Shown here piece by piece: positions 27,755-36,588 of a DNA stretch of 64,000 nucleotides; the stretch's first letter is position 1, and every line of letters begins with the position of its first letter. Made by a program: the position numbers and the translations under genes. The notes beneath the pieces were generated by a model. That model saw only the letters and a program-made list of their open reading frames with translations. It ran no database searches and had not been told where the DNA came from. The stretch lies in NCBI GenBank assembly GCA_947503335.1, contig CANNCY010000001.1, forward strand, positions 372,001 through 436,000. The letters run 5' to 3'. This DNA comes from an uncultured Pseudomonadales bacterium. GTDB taxonomy: Bacteria; Pseudomonadota; Gammaproteobacteria; Pseudomonadales; CANNCY01.

Positions 27755-28516
27755 TTAATCATAAAGATTACGCTTCTTTAACTCGCCCGAATCGTCAAAT
27801 TGCATCCAAGCTTCGTCTTGTGCTTTTTGATCTTCTTGATTCGTTTCTGAATCTTCGGGCGAGATTGCTTTTATTTTGTCGCACGCAATACGGTACATTT
27901 TTTTGCAGTATTCATCTTGCTTGCCTCGGGTAAGCGCTTGTACTTGAGTGTAGTAGTGCGCAACTACCTTGTCTTTTTCAGCACCTTCGCCTTCGGCCTC
28001 TTCAGCTGCTTTTACAAAGCTTTGAATTCTTATTCGGTCTAATATGGGCTTAATTTGTTTAAGCTGTTTGTTCACTGCTTCAGGTGCTAACTGGCCGGTG
28101 TTTGCTAGATTGGCTATTAGTCGGGTTAATGCAGTGAGCCCGTTTTTAGCGTCTTGTAGTGCCTTCTGGTTGCCAAGGCCCTCAAAGCTAATCTTGGGGG
28201 GCGACGCTTTGATGGCTTCTATTTGCGCGTCTACTTCACTAATTACGGGTTTGTATTTCTCAGATTTTTGCGCATCGCCCATGCGCTTGAGCAGATTCTT
28301 TTGCAGGCTCAGCAGTAATACCTGTGTACTGGCAGGTAACAGAGTGCTGGGCACACCATGTTGCATGGTTTCGATCTGGCGTAATTGTTTCGCTAGGCTT
28401 TTTATAAGCCTTCGTTGCTCATCTTGCTGTTTGCGTTGGTTGACAACTAATACAACCACACCCGCTAAGATAATCCCGAATATCGTGCCAATGATAATTA
28501 ACGTAGTAAAGCTCAT
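27755..28516 (-). CDS. Single-pass membrane protein with coiled coil, unknown function
   Basis: The 253-residue product has one N-terminal membrane span (about 4-26, LIIIGTIFGIILAGVVVLVV). A basic, glutamine-rich helical region follows (QRKQQDEQRRLIKSLAKQL) and then a long helical cytoplasmic part. The tail is acidic. No family is recognised. It is convergent with the peroxidase gene, with only a few bases between the stops. Confidence 0.78.
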   Translation of the reverse strand: MSFTTLIIIGTIFGIILAGVVVLVVNQRKQQDEQRRLIKSLAKQLRQIETMQHGVPSTLLPASTQVLLLSLQKNLLKRMGDAQKSEKYKPVISEVDAQIEAIKASPPKISFEGLGNQKALQDAKNGLTALTRLIANLANTGQLAPEAVNKQLKQIKPILDRIRIQSFVKAAEEAEGEGAEKDKVVAHYYTQVQALTRGKQDEYCKKMYRIACDKIKAISPEDSETNQEDQKAQDEAWMQFDDSGELKKRNLYD

Positions 28517-28638
28517 ACCTTAAGCCTAGCCGAAGAGACTAGATTTGCACTTTTCTGTAATATTGAGGTTAGGGTACGTTGGTAAAGTGTTAATTTCGCC
28601 AAAGCTAACTGTCTGTTTAAAAAAACATTTTTGAATTG

Positions 28639-28667
28639 TTGACAGCTTTGGCGAAGGTCAATACAAT
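28639..28667 (+). promoter_or_regulatory. Strong sigma-70 promoter of the tRNA operon
   Basis: A consensus TTGACA at 28639-28644 and a TACAAT at 28662-28667 are separated by 17 bp. The following GCGCTCC is a GC-rich discriminator like those of stringently controlled stable-RNA promoters. The inferred leader before tRNA-Glu is about 40 nt. Confidence 0.85.
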
Positions 28668-28713
28668 GCGCTCCGTTCTTGAGGGGATGACCCAAAAAGA
28701 ACACACCTAGTGT

Positions 28714-28789
28714 GTCCCGTTCGTCTAGAGGCCTAGGACACCGCCCTTTCACGGCGGTAACAGGGGTTCGACTCCCCTACGGGATGCCA
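28714..28789 (+). tRNA. tRNA-Glu (anticodon TTC)
   Basis: The 76-base sequence folds as a cloverleaf with anticodon loop CTTTCAC, T-arm GGGGTTCGACTCCCC and an encoded CCA end. The acceptor stem is GTCCCGT paired with ACGGGAT, so the first pair is G-T rather than G-C. Confidence 0.96.
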
Positions 28790-28791
28790 TT

Positions 28792-28867
<76 letters not shown>

Positions 28868-28876
28868 AATTATACT

Positions 28877-28902
28877 AAGCCGCTTTTTTAAGCGGCTTTT
28901 TT
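28877..28902 (+). terminator. Hairpin between the two tRNA-Gly genes
   Basis: AAGCCGCT and AGCGGCTT pair over eight bases and a T run follows. It could attenuate transcription into the second tRNA-Gly or act in processing. Confidence 0.7.
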
Positions 28903-28909
28903 ATCCCCT

Positions 28910-28985
28910 GCGGGAATAGCTCAGTTGGTAGAGCGCAACCTTGCCAAGGTTGAGGTCGCCGGTTCGAACCCGGTTTCCCGCTCCA
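28910..28985 (+). tRNA. tRNA-Gly (anticodon GCC), copy 2
   Basis: This cloverleaf has the same acceptor, D-loop and anticodon loop as copy 1. The anticodon stem (CAACC/GGTTG versus CGACC/GGTCG) and the T-stem (GCCGG/CCGGT versus GCGAG/CTCGT) differ by compensated changes. CCA is encoded. Confidence 0.97.
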
Positions 28986-28991
28986 GATTCT

Positions 28992-29021
28992 AAAAAGCCG
29001 CTCGATTGAGCGGCTTTTTTT
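28992..29021. terminator. Intrinsic terminator of the tRNA operon
   Basis: A stem of about 12 bp (AAAAAGCCGCTC / GAGCGGCTTTTT) with a GATT loop and a T run ends the operon. The A run on the other side lets it also terminate the convergent oxidoreductase gene. Confidence 0.88.
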
Positions 29022-29033
29022 GTGCAGTGACTC

Positions 29034-30017
29034 TTAGAATCCTTCTAAAACAATCTTTCCTACAGATTTGCCAGACTGCAACAGTTTGTGCGCTTTATTT
29101 AGATTGGCGGCATTAATCGTTCCGAAATGCTCTGACACCGTAGTTTTAATCGCGCCTTCGTCAATTAAGTCAGCCACATGCTGTAGCAGCTTCTGCTGTT
29201 TAATGATATCGCTAGTTTCGAACATAGAGCGGGTGAACATTAGCTCCCAATGAAATGACAGTGATTTTAGTTTTAGAGGGCGAATGTCCATTGGCTCGGT
29301 CGGGTCGTCGATCATCGCTAGGTGGCCTTGGGGTGCCAAGCTTTCGATGATTTGCTCGTAATGGTGCTCGCTGCCGTTCAGTGCCGCTACATACTGCACT
29401 TGAGGTTCATTGGCAGTCGCTAATTCAGCCGCTAGCGGGTTGCGATGATCGATAACCACGTCTGCGCCTAATTCTCTTACCCAAGCGGCCGTGTTCTCAC
29501 GAGATGCCGTTGCGATAACCTTAAGGTCGGTAAGCTGTTTAACTAGCTGAATCATGATCGAGCCAACGCCACCTGCAGCGCCTACAATTAAAATACTCGA
29601 CCCGCTGTCGGCGTTCTGTACCTGTAGGCGGTCAAAAAGTAGCTCATAAGCGGTGATGGCTGTTAAGGGCAGGGCGGCTGCTTCGCTAGTCGAGATCGAC
29701 TTGGGGCGATTGCTCACAATTCGGTAGTCTACGGCTTGATATTCAGCGTTAGTACCAGCTCTAGTGAGGTCGCCAGCATACCAAACCTTGTCGCCTACGC
29801 TAAAGCCTTCTACGCTGCTGCCCAATTCAACAACAGTTGCTGCGGCATCCCATCCTAGAATGCGTTGCTCATCACTGTCGTGACCGTTGCGAACTTTATA
29901 GTCGACGGGGTTGACCGAAATAGCCTCCACTTTCACGATTAAATCGTGCTCTTTCGCCGTTGGATACTCAGCGGTTACGTCAACTAGTTCATTGTTTTGT
30001 ACTGCAATTGCTTTCAT
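29034..30017 (-). CDS. Zinc-type alcohol dehydrogenase-like / quinone oxidoreductase (MDR family)
   Basis: The 327-residue medium-chain dehydrogenase/reductase has a GroES-like N-terminal half (VEAISVNPVDYKVRNG, ILGWDAAATVVELG) and a nucleotide-binding half (ILIVGAAGGVGSIMIQLVKQ near residue 140). Zinc-ligand cysteines are not apparent, which favours a zinc-free NADPH:quinone or enone reductase. It diverges from a LysR gene, which is its most likely regulator. Confidence 0.88.
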   Translation of the reverse strand: MKAIAVQNNELVDVTAEYPTAKEHDLIVKVEAISVNPVDYKVRNGHDSDEQRILGWDAAATVVELGSSVEGFSVGDKVWYAGDLTRAGTNAEYQAVDYRIVSNRPKSISTSEAAALPLTAITAYELLFDRLQVQNADSGSSILIVGAAGGVGSIMIQLVKQLTDLKVIATASRENTAAWVRELGADVVIDHRNPLAAELATANEPQVQYVAALNGSEHHYEQIIESLAPQGHLAMIDDPTEPMDIRPLKLKSLSFHWELMFTRSMFETSDIIKQQKLLQHVADLIDEGAIKTTVSEHFGTINAANLNKAHKLLQSGKSVGKIVLEGF

Positions 30018-30068
30018 GGTGTTTCCTAGATCGGTTGTTTTTCATTGCGGCTAGTATCCGAAAAGCAT

Positions 30069-30118
30069 TATCAACAATAAATGTCGATATATTTGTATTA
30101 GAATCAACATTATGTTGA
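30069..30118. promoter_or_regulatory. LysR-type operator region with two inverted repeats
   Basis: TATCAACA (30069-30076) and TGTCGATA (30082-30089) form an inverted repeat with one mismatch. TCAACAT and ATGTTGA (30104-30118) form a perfect one covering the LysR start codon. Both share the TCAACA half-site. They lie in the 94-bp gap between divergent genes, where LysR regulators usually bind. Confidence 0.55.
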
Positions 30119-31020
30119 ATATAAGTACGTCAGAAATACGCCTAGCGTTGGCGATTGCTAAAGCGGGTCAAATCGCCAAAGCCTCAGAGCAGGTCGAAAT
30201 GAGCGTTGCTTCAGCGAGTGTCGCCCTAAAGAGATTAGAGCAAAAACTGGGTTTTGCGCTGTTTATTAGAAACACCAGAAATCTGCGCCCTACACAGGAT
30301 GCCGAGCGTTTATTACCAATGTGGGAGCATGCCTTAGAAACGCTTACTGACAGTGTTAATCAGGTAGATGTATCAGCTAAGTCGATTAGTTTAAGAATCG
30401 CTGCCCCCAGTGATCTTGGTCGCAATCTATTACTTGATTGGTTGAGCCCAAGACTGCAAGCAGATGGGTATCATTTGTCGTTGTCGCTAGCTGATAGGGT
30501 TGTAGACTTTTATCATGACGGTATCGATTGTGCCGTGCGCTATGGCGATCAAGCTGATAGTAGCGAGATTGCATTCAAGCTATGCGATGTGCCAACCGTT
30601 GTGTGCGGTACGCCTCAGTATTTTGAAAGGCACGGTGTGCTGTCGACCGTTGCAGACGTGGCTAGGCACAATTGTTTAACCTATATTCGAGCGGGGCAAC
30701 CACAATTAAGGTGGAAGCTATCTAATGGTAGTACCCTAGCTGTGCAGGGTAATTTAGTAGTTGATGATGCCGAGGTGACTACTAGAGTCATGCTAAAAGG
30801 TATTGGTATCGCAAAGCGATCTGCATTAGACCTGTCTGAACATATACTCTCTAAAGATTTAGTAGTTGCGCCTATAAGCGGCGAGTTTTCATCCACAGAG
30901 CTATGGCTTGTTATGCCATCTAGAGAGGTGATAAACCCAGTGATTCTAAAGTTGCGTGATGATCTTAGAGAGTTCTTTAATGAACAGCTGCAAAAGCTGA
31001 GGCCGTTTCTAGAGACTTAA
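30112..31020 (+). CDS. LysR-family transcriptional regulator
   Basis: The 302-residue protein has an N-terminal winged helix (AIAKAGQIAKASEQVEMSVA then SVALKRLEQKLGFALFIRNT) and a substrate-binding domain with DLGRNLLLDWLSPRL and DCAVRYGDQADSSEIAFKL, typical of the CrgA-like group. The neighbour on the other strand is the MDR oxidoreductase, its probable target. The C-terminus overlaps the end of the convergent yjbR-like gene by 4 bp. Confidence 0.92.
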   Translation: MLNISTSEIRLALAIAKAGQIAKASEQVEMSVASASVALKRLEQKLGFALFIRNTRNLRPTQDAERLLPMWEHALETLTDSVNQVDVSAKSISLRIAAPSDLGRNLLLDWLSPRLQADGYHLSLSLADRVVDFYHDGIDCAVRYGDQADSSEIAFKLCDVPTVVCGTPQYFERHGVLSTVADVARHNCLTYIRAGQPQLRWKLSNGSTLAVQGNLVVDDAEVTTRVMLKGIGIAKRSALDLSEHILSKDLVVAPISGEFSSTELWLVMPSREVINPVILKLRDDLREFFNEQLQKLRPFLET

Positions 31021-31376
31021 GTTAACAGGCCAAGCTCTCGCTGGCGTTTTTTGGTAAGGCCTAATCCAACTAATCTATGTGATTCAGATAAATAGTATTT
31101 AAGATGCTCAGCAAGTTGGTCGTCAAAACGATACTGTTGAATCCACTTCATCCCCCTAGAAGCTAAGTAGGGAGCAGGTCTAAAGCCTGTCTGATCTTGA
31201 AGTAGCTCATAATTGTGTGGTGATACTTTAAAGCTGTACGCCGGCGAGTCTTGGTAGGTGGTACCTATCGCAAAGACTTTACCACCCACCTTGTGTACGT
31301 GCGCGCCGCCCCATTGGCATACGTATGAATGGCCCACAAACTTAGCGCAATAGTGGTTAAATTGATCGTGATTCAT
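31017..31376 (-). CDS. MmcQ/YjbR family protein
   Basis: The 119-residue protein has the family pattern of a CyaY-like double-wing fold: GHSYVCQWGGAHVHKVGGKV, FKVSPHNYELL, and RPAPYLASRGMKWIQ. It is annotated as possibly DNA-binding in the family, but no clear role is known. The start overlaps the preceding gene's stop as TAATG, so the two are coupled. Confidence 0.88.
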   Translation of the reverse strand: MNHDQFNHYCAKFVGHSYVCQWGGAHVHKVGGKVFAIGTTYQDSPAYSFKVSPHNYELLQDQTGFRPAPYLASRGMKWIQQYRFDDQLAEHLKYYLSESHRLVGLGLTKKRQRELGLLT

Positions 31377-31873
31377 TAGTCGTTAAATACCCTAATCGTT
31401 ACTCGGGTCACCAGATTGTCTGTCAATTCAAATGAAAGGGGCGCGCTGCCCATGTCACCATATTGTATTTGGTAGCGAAGTTGATTATCAGTTTGTGTGC
31501 TCGGTTCGCCGAACTTGGTGGTGATCTGGCTTTTCGAGCTGCCAATAAGGCAGTGGGGTTCTTTGACGTGTTCGCAATCAGTGTAAGATAGCTGTTCGAT
31601 GTATTGCCTTATAGGGGTGCCATTGGCAGCCGATTCTAGCCAAGTGTACTGGGCATATTCGATTATTAGGCTATCAAAATCTAGCGTTACCAATTCGGCT
31701 TTTTTATGGCTGTAGCGATTGCGTATAGGTATTTCAACGCTTTCGGTACGAATTGGTTTGCCCAGTTTGTCTTCGATTTCTTGGTGTGAAGAGCCCCAGT
31801 GAAAAGCGAGCAGTGCATACTGTTCTGCAGGGCTCATGCATAGCAGCATAGCTGATAGCAAAATTGAAGACAT
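31376..31873 (-). CDS. Exported hypothetical protein, possibly BamE/SmpA-like fold
   Basis: The 165-residue product begins with a short hydrophobic leader (MSSILLSAMLLCMSPAEQYA). Two segments, SHQEIEDKLGKP near residue 33 and SKSQITTKFGEP near 113, each look like the helix-turn of BamE-type domains. That suggests a tandem arrangement. No confident family call can be made. It is coupled to the downstream YjbR gene. Confidence 0.7.
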   Translation of the reverse strand: MSSILLSAMLLCMSPAEQYALLAFHWGSSHQEIEDKLGKPIRTESVEIPIRNRYSHKKAELVTLDFDSLIIEYAQYTWLESAANGTPIRQYIEQLSYTDCEHVKEPHCLIGSSKSQITTKFGEPSTQTDNQLRYQIQYGDMGSAPLSFELTDNLVTRVTIRVFND

Positions 31874-31893
31874 ACGCGTTCCTTATGGTAGGG

Positions 31894-32280
31894 TTAGCTC
31901 GTCATAGTTAAATACGAGAGTATCGATTTGTTATGAGCTGCACCCAGCATATATAAATAGGTAGCGAGGCCGCCAGTAAAACCTATCAGTCGCTTTCGTT
32001 GGGTGTTGCCAAAGCGCAGCATTAACAAGCCGAAGCCAATGTATACCAGTAAGGCTGCGATTTTAGCCATAAGCCACGGATGGCTAGTGGGATAGTAGTG
32101 CCATGTAAGTACCATGGTTAAGCCGCTCACTAACAGCAGGGTGTCGATCGCATGGGGAGCGCTTTTTACAAAGCGATTGTTGAGGTGCGTGCTTTGGCGC
32201 AAAGCAAGTAGGCCTCGAATTAAGAATCCGAGGCCGGTAATCAATGCGCATAGAATGTGAATCTGTTTCACTAGCTCCAT
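31894..32280 (-). CDS. SirB2-family inner membrane protein
   Basis: The 128-residue protein has four hydrophobic segments (about 6-28, 45-62, 70-88, 100-120) and SirB2-like features: KQIHILCALITGLGFLIRG, PHAIDTLLLVSGLTMV and HPWLMAKIAALLVYIGFG. The conserved histidines may be functional, but the role of SirB2 proteins is not known. It follows the RND permease gene by 13 bp. Confidence 0.88.
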   Translation of the reverse strand: MELVKQIHILCALITGLGFLIRGLLALRQSTHLNNRFVKSAPHAIDTLLLVSGLTMVLTWHYYPTSHPWLMAKIAALLVYIGFGLLMLRFGNTQRKRLIGFTGGLATYLYMLGAAHNKSILSYLTMTS

Positions 32281-32293
32281 GAGGTGCCTTTTG

Positions 32294-35200
32294 TTAGTTG
32301 GCGTTGATTCGCTTTCGGTTGACCAGCATCCACATCGCAGGCGTGTAATAGAAGCTTAAAACGGTTGATAGTAAAACGCCACCTGCAATTGCCATTGCAA
32401 ATGATTCCCAGAAAAGCCCGCCCGAAAGAATAAGAGGTAAGAAACCGCCAAACGTAGTAAGTGTCGTAGAAAGAATATGGCGACTAGAATTGCGTACTAC
32501 CTCTACCGTGACATCGGCGCCGACACGACCGGCACGAGCGGCATTTTGCAGTGCTGTCAAAATGATGATCGCGGCGTTGATACTGACACCAATAGAACCA
32601 ATAACCCCGATTAATGCCTGAACCCCGAAAGGAAAGTTCATGATCTCAAGTGATAACAGACTTAACCCGATTGACAGTAAGGCAACGCTAAAGGTGATAA
32701 GCGATAGTCTGAAGCTATGAAACGACAGCACAATGGTTGCTACGCTAAGTACTACGACCAAGCCCAGTGTGCTTGTGAGGTTGCCTACGGTCTCGTCGCG
32801 AGCGTCGCTGTCACCGCCGTAACTTAAACGATAACCTGTAGGTAGGTGGATAGGGTTGTCGGTGAGTGATTGTTTAAATGCTGTCAGTGCGGCTTCGGGC
32901 AATACGCCTGGCGGAATAAACCCTTGAATCAAATTGCTGCGCTCGCCATCTGTTCTATCAATGGCACTGTCAGAGGGCACAATCGTGGTAACCCCTAGAG
33001 AGTCTATCGGCACTGCGCGATAACCGCTATCAGTGATCACAGGAATACTAAGTGACTTGATCATATCTACAGAGTTTTGCCAGTGATCGCCTACCATTAT
33101 GGTAATCGGTAGCTGTTCTGTTGATTCAACGAGGGAGCCGCCCGACACCCCTTCAAGGGTGGCATCTAAATAGCGTGCAACTTGACCTAAGGTTAACCCA
33201 GCCGAACGAACAGCGTGTTCATCTAGGTTAAAGATAATCTTAGGCGGCGCGCCGTTAAGACTAGCCTTGGTGTTGATAACATTGGGCGCCATCGACATGC
33301 GCTCGCGAACTTGGTCGCCGATGTCGCGTAGTATGTTTAGATCGTCACCATAAATAACCACTTCAATGGGGGCGAATACTGGGGGGCCTTGAGTTAAATC
33401 GCGAACAATTACCTGCACGTTGGGTAAGGCTCTGTTTAGTTGTGCCTGAACATCATTGATAACAGGCCATGTTTCATCGCGATGAGTGGTTGTGACCAAC
33501 ACGTGCGCGTAGTTTGCCGAGTTAGAACGTGTTCTAAGCATGTTGTAATAAAACGGTGGCGCGCTTTCGCCAACACTAAAGTGAACAGCTGTGATGCGAT
33601 CGTCGTTGAGCAAAATCTGTTCAGTAATCTTTGCAGCACTTGTACTAGCGGCGATACTAGAGCCGCGCTCAAGCTCGAGCATGATATGAAACTGATTGCG
33701 CTCAACCCCCGGAAAGAACTGCGATGTTAACGAGCCAAAAGCGCCAAACCCAATCAGTGGCAATACAAGAGCCAGCCCAAGAGAGCGTGCAGGATAGCGC
33801 ACAGACCATTGCAGAGACTGTTTAAATTTTTCACTAAGGTTTTTTAATTGAATGCCCTGGTTGATCCAGTGTGGTTTGTCTGCGATCTGTTGGTTGTCGG
33901 GTAGTACCCAGCCAGCAAGTGCTGAGGTAATGGTGAATGCCAATACAAACGAGACAACTAGCATAATGATTACTGCGCTAGCGATCGAGCCTACAAAATC
34001 ACCGGCAGGGCCTGGTAGTAAAACCATCGGCATAAACGCTAGTACGGTGGTGATGGTTGAGCCCGCCAATGGTGCTGCTAACCGCCTAGTTGATTGGCGA
34101 ACCGCTTCAAGGCGTGAAAAGCCCCGGGCAAGCCGCTGTCTAATTTCGTCAGTCATAACGATGGCTGCGTCGACTAGCAAGCCAAGGGCAACGATTAGGC
34201 CGGTTACAGACATCTGGTGAATCGGTAGCTTGATGTATTGCATCACGGCCAGTGAGCCCAGCATTGTTAACGGCAACACACAGGCCACGATCAATGAGCC
34301 ACGCCATCCTAATGAGAAAAACAAGACCAATAGCACGAGCGCAATACCTGCTATTAGGTTGCCCACCAATTCGCTTAGGCGTTCGTTGGTATAGATACTT
34401 TGGTCAAAAATGACCTCTAAGCTAAGGTTGCTTGGCAGATTGGCGTTGAGTTCATTAATTAATTCAATCTGACTTTTAGCCCAGTGATCAACGCGGCGGC
34501 CTTCTTCCATCATTGCGCCGATTAATATACTGCGCGTGCCATGGGCGTATGCAAGTGTTTGCTCAGGGTCTACGTAATGACGATCAATGGTTGCAATATC
34601 GCCAAGTGTAACGATGGTGCCTGCAGCGGGGGCTGATAGTGGAATCTCACGCAGGCGAGACAGATTGTCAATTTCGCCTGCTACTTCGATTAAGTAATCT
34701 TGTGTGTCAGACCGCAGTTTACCGGCGCGTACCTTGGTGTCAGCTTGTTGAATCGTTTGGGCGACCTGGTTTGGGGTTAAGCCTAGTTGGGCGAGTTTTG
34801 CTGGGTCTATCTGTACGCGTACTAGTTCGTCGACATCGCCAAACAGCACAACTTGTTTCATACCCGAACGGCTTTGTAGACGCTGTTCAATGGTCTTGGC
34901 GTACCTAGTTAGATCGCCCATGGCTACATCACTTTGGGGTGACAGCGCCAAGATTAGAGTAAACGCACCGAATCGATTGTCGTCAAAAATGGGTGACGGA
35001 ACACCCGCCGGAAATTGCGCCGATGCGTCATCAATAGCATCTCGAATTTCTGACCATGCAGTTGCTAGTTGGTCGTCGTCAAGGGAGTCTTTTAATTTGA
35101 CGCGAATCGACGAAAACCCTTCGCTAGATGTAGATTTGATTTCATCAATTTCTGGAATCTCAAACAGCTTAGTTTCGATCTTTTCGGTAACTAGGCTTTC

Positions 35201-35371
35201 TACACGACTTGGCGAGGCGCCAGGCCATGGAGTCATCACCATCGCAAAAAGGTTTGTAAGTGTGGGGTCTTCTTGGCGGCCTAGATTATTTAATGCATTT
35301 AAGCCTGTAACTAAGATGAAGCCAATAATTAGCGAAAAAACCCGCCATTGTCTAAACGTAAGAGTACCCAT
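32294..35371 (-). CDS. RND efflux transporter permease
   Basis: The 1025-residue protein has the AcrB/HAE-1-type layout of twelve membrane segments and two periplasmic loops (about 35-335 and 550-860). The TM4 region reads GLLVDAAIVMTDEI near residue 398: one of the two adjacent aspartates of AcrB (D407, D408) is replaced by alanine. The start overlaps the adaptor gene stop as TAATG. No outer-membrane factor gene is adjacent, so it presumably uses a TolC encoded elsewhere. Substrate unknown. Confidence 0.92.
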   Translation of the reverse strand: MGTLTFRQWRVFSLIIGFILVTGLNALNNLGRQEDPTLTNLFAMVMTPWPGASPSRVESLVTEKIETKLFEIPEIDEIKSTSSEGFSSIRVKLKDSLDDDQLATAWSEIRDAIDDASAQFPAGVPSPIFDDNRFGAFTLILALSPQSDVAMGDLTRYAKTIEQRLQSRSGMKQVVLFGDVDELVRVQIDPAKLAQLGLTPNQVAQTIQQADTKVRAGKLRSDTQDYLIEVAGEIDNLSRLREIPLSAPAAGTIVTLGDIATIDRHYVDPEQTLAYAHGTRSILIGAMMEEGRRVDHWAKSQIELINELNANLPSNLSLEVIFDQSIYTNERLSELVGNLIAGIALVLLVLFFSLGWRGSLIVACVLPLTMLGSLAVMQYIKLPIHQMSVTGLIVALGLLVDAAIVMTDEIRQRLARGFSRLEAVRQSTRRLAAPLAGSTITTVLAFMPMVLLPGPAGDFVGSIASAVIIMLVVSFVLAFTITSALAGWVLPDNQQIADKPHWINQGIQLKNLSEKFKQSLQWSVRYPARSLGLALVLPLIGFGAFGSLTSQFFPGVERNQFHIMLELERGSSIAASTSAAKITEQILLNDDRITAVHFSVGESAPPFYYNMLRTRSNSANYAHVLVTTTHRDETWPVINDVQAQLNRALPNVQVIVRDLTQGPPVFAPIEVVIYGDDLNILRDIGDQVRERMSMAPNVINTKASLNGAPPKIIFNLDEHAVRSAGLTLGQVARYLDATLEGVSGGSLVESTEQLPITIMVGDHWQNSVDMIKSLSIPVITDSGYRAVPIDSLGVTTIVPSDSAIDRTDGERSNLIQGFIPPGVLPEAALTAFKQSLTDNPIHLPTGYRLSYGGDSDARDETVGNLTSTLGLVVVLSVATIVLSFHSFRLSLITFSVALLSIGLSLLSLEIMNFPFGVQALIGVIGSIGVSINAAIIILTALQNAARAGRVGADVTVEVVRNSSRHILSTTLTTFGGFLPLILSGGLFWESFAMAIAGGVLLSTVLSFYYTPAMWMLVNRKRINAN

Positions 35372-36474
35372 TACTTAGCCTCATGCTTGATGATTGGCTG
35401 GTTTGGGGCGAGTTTGTGATTGCCGCCGCTGATGACCGCGTTGTAATTGCCGAGAGGCCCACTGATATACGCGCGTTGGTTATTTAAAGAAAGTACTGAT
35501 ACAAGCACGTTATCTGCTAGTTCAGAACCATCTTTGAGTGCGCGTACAAGCCATGTGCCACGGGTACCTGACACTAGTGCACTCGAAGGTACCCAGTAAC
35601 CCTCTGCATCATGACTTACTGAAAATGACACTGACACAACATCACCGTAAATGAGCGAGGCAGGTTGTTTGGGGGTTACTAGCACCGATAGGGTGCGCGT
35701 GCGCGGGTCAATGGTTGGGCCGCGAAAATCAACTATGCCTGCATACTGCCCTTGAGCGGTGCTGATAGTTACTTCGGTGTTAGGCGATACGCTATCTTTT
35801 AACTTTGCTGGCACGCCGGTGCGCACACGCATCGCGTCATCTTGCACCATCGTGATCACAGGTTGATAGGCCGGTTGATGACTGCCGGCATGATTGGTGC
35901 GTGAAACGATCTTGCCGTCAAAGGGGGCTATTAATTGCGTACGCTCTAGATCAATTTTTAGTGCATCGGCCTGTGATTCAATTTCGCGCAGTTGAGCCGA
36001 TAGCATACTTACCCGAGATTTGGCTTGATCATAATCGTTTTGACTATTGAAGCTGTTGTTTTGCAGTGATCGTTGGCGAGTTTCTACGCGTTTGGCTAAC
36101 TCGAGATCAGCGGCGACTCGCGCAAGGCTTGCATCTAAGCTTTTTAGTTGCGATTTAATGCGACGATTATCTAGTTCTGCTAACACTTGCCCCTTTGACA
36201 CCGATTGGCCTTCTTCTATCAACATGGTTGCGATAGTGCCAGCGCGTTCAAAGGCTAATGTTGCTGATTGGGTTGGTTCTACCGTGCCTGCAAATTGTCG
36301 GGTTATTAAATAGGTGTTCTGCTTTGTCAATGCGGTGGTTGCGACGTGTTGCTTCTTAGGTTTGGGTGGTGGCGGTGTGTCCCGAACGGCATGCAAGGCC
36401 GAGGCACCCACAGTAATAGAGCCGATAACAATTAGAGCGAACGCCCAACCAGGAAGAGACGATAAAGAACGCAT
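35371..36474 (-). CDS. RND efflux periplasmic adaptor (HlyD/AcrA family)
   Basis: The product, about 367 residues, has an N-terminal membrane anchor (GWAFALIVIGSITVGASAL). A lipoyl half-motif VEPTQSATLAFERAGTIATM and the paired LIAPFDGKIVSRTNHAGSH flank an alpha-hairpin (about 100-180). It links the inner-membrane pump to an outer-membrane channel. I prefer the ATG at 36474, with a weak GCGAG upstream; an ATG at 36492 has no ribosome site and touches the operator. It probably forms a complex with the permease encoded next to it. Confidence 0.9.
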   Translation of the reverse strand: MRSLSSLPGWAFALIVIGSITVGASALHAVRDTPPPPKPKKQHVATTALTKQNTYLITRQFAGTVEPTQSATLAFERAGTIATMLIEEGQSVSKGQVLAELDNRRIKSQLKSLDASLARVAADLELAKRVETRQRSLQNNSFNSQNDYDQAKSRVSMLSAQLREIESQADALKIDLERTQLIAPFDGKIVSRTNHAGSHQPAYQPVITMVQDDAMRVRTGVPAKLKDSVSPNTEVTISTAQGQYAGIVDFRGPTIDPRTRTLSVLVTPKQPASLIYGDVVSVSFSVSHDAEGYWVPSSALVSGTRGTWLVRALKDGSELADNVLVSVLSLNNQRAYISGPLGNYNAVISGGNHKLAPNQPIIKHEAK

Positions 36475-36497
36475 TTTTTGACTCGCAAGCATAATAA

Positions 36498-36533
36498 GTT
36501 AATCACGTTAACATTGATGTTAGCACGATTAAC
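36498..36533. promoter_or_regulatory. TetR-type operator between RND pump and tetR genes
   Basis: This 36-bp dyad has outer arms GTTAATC and GATTAAC and an inner core TAACAT-TG-ATGTTA; 28 of 36 positions are symmetric. It sits between the divergent adaptor and TetR genes. It overlaps the -35 of the tetR promoter and lies where an adaptor promoter would be, so binding should repress both directions. Confidence 0.75.
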
Positions 36534-36557
36534 ATTTTGGGGACAATAGCGTATACT
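36529..36557 (+). promoter_or_regulatory. Sigma-70 promoter of the tetR operon
   Basis: TTAACA at 36529-36534 and TATACT at 36552-36557 have a 17-bp spacer. The -35 lies within the operator arm, which implies autoregulation. Confidence 0.72.
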
Positions 36558-36588
36558 CGGTGCAAAATACGCATTGGCGAGTACAAGT

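Noticed and set aside
27735-27775. GCGTAA/TTACGC dyad between the convergent peroxidase and membrane protein genes as a terminator
   Set aside because: The stem is only six bases with a loop of about 17 and no clear T tract.
33436-35378. Plus-strand frames of 89-162 codons opposite the RND permease gene
   Set aside because: The permease frame has membrane segments and family motifs over its full length, so these are antisense shadows.
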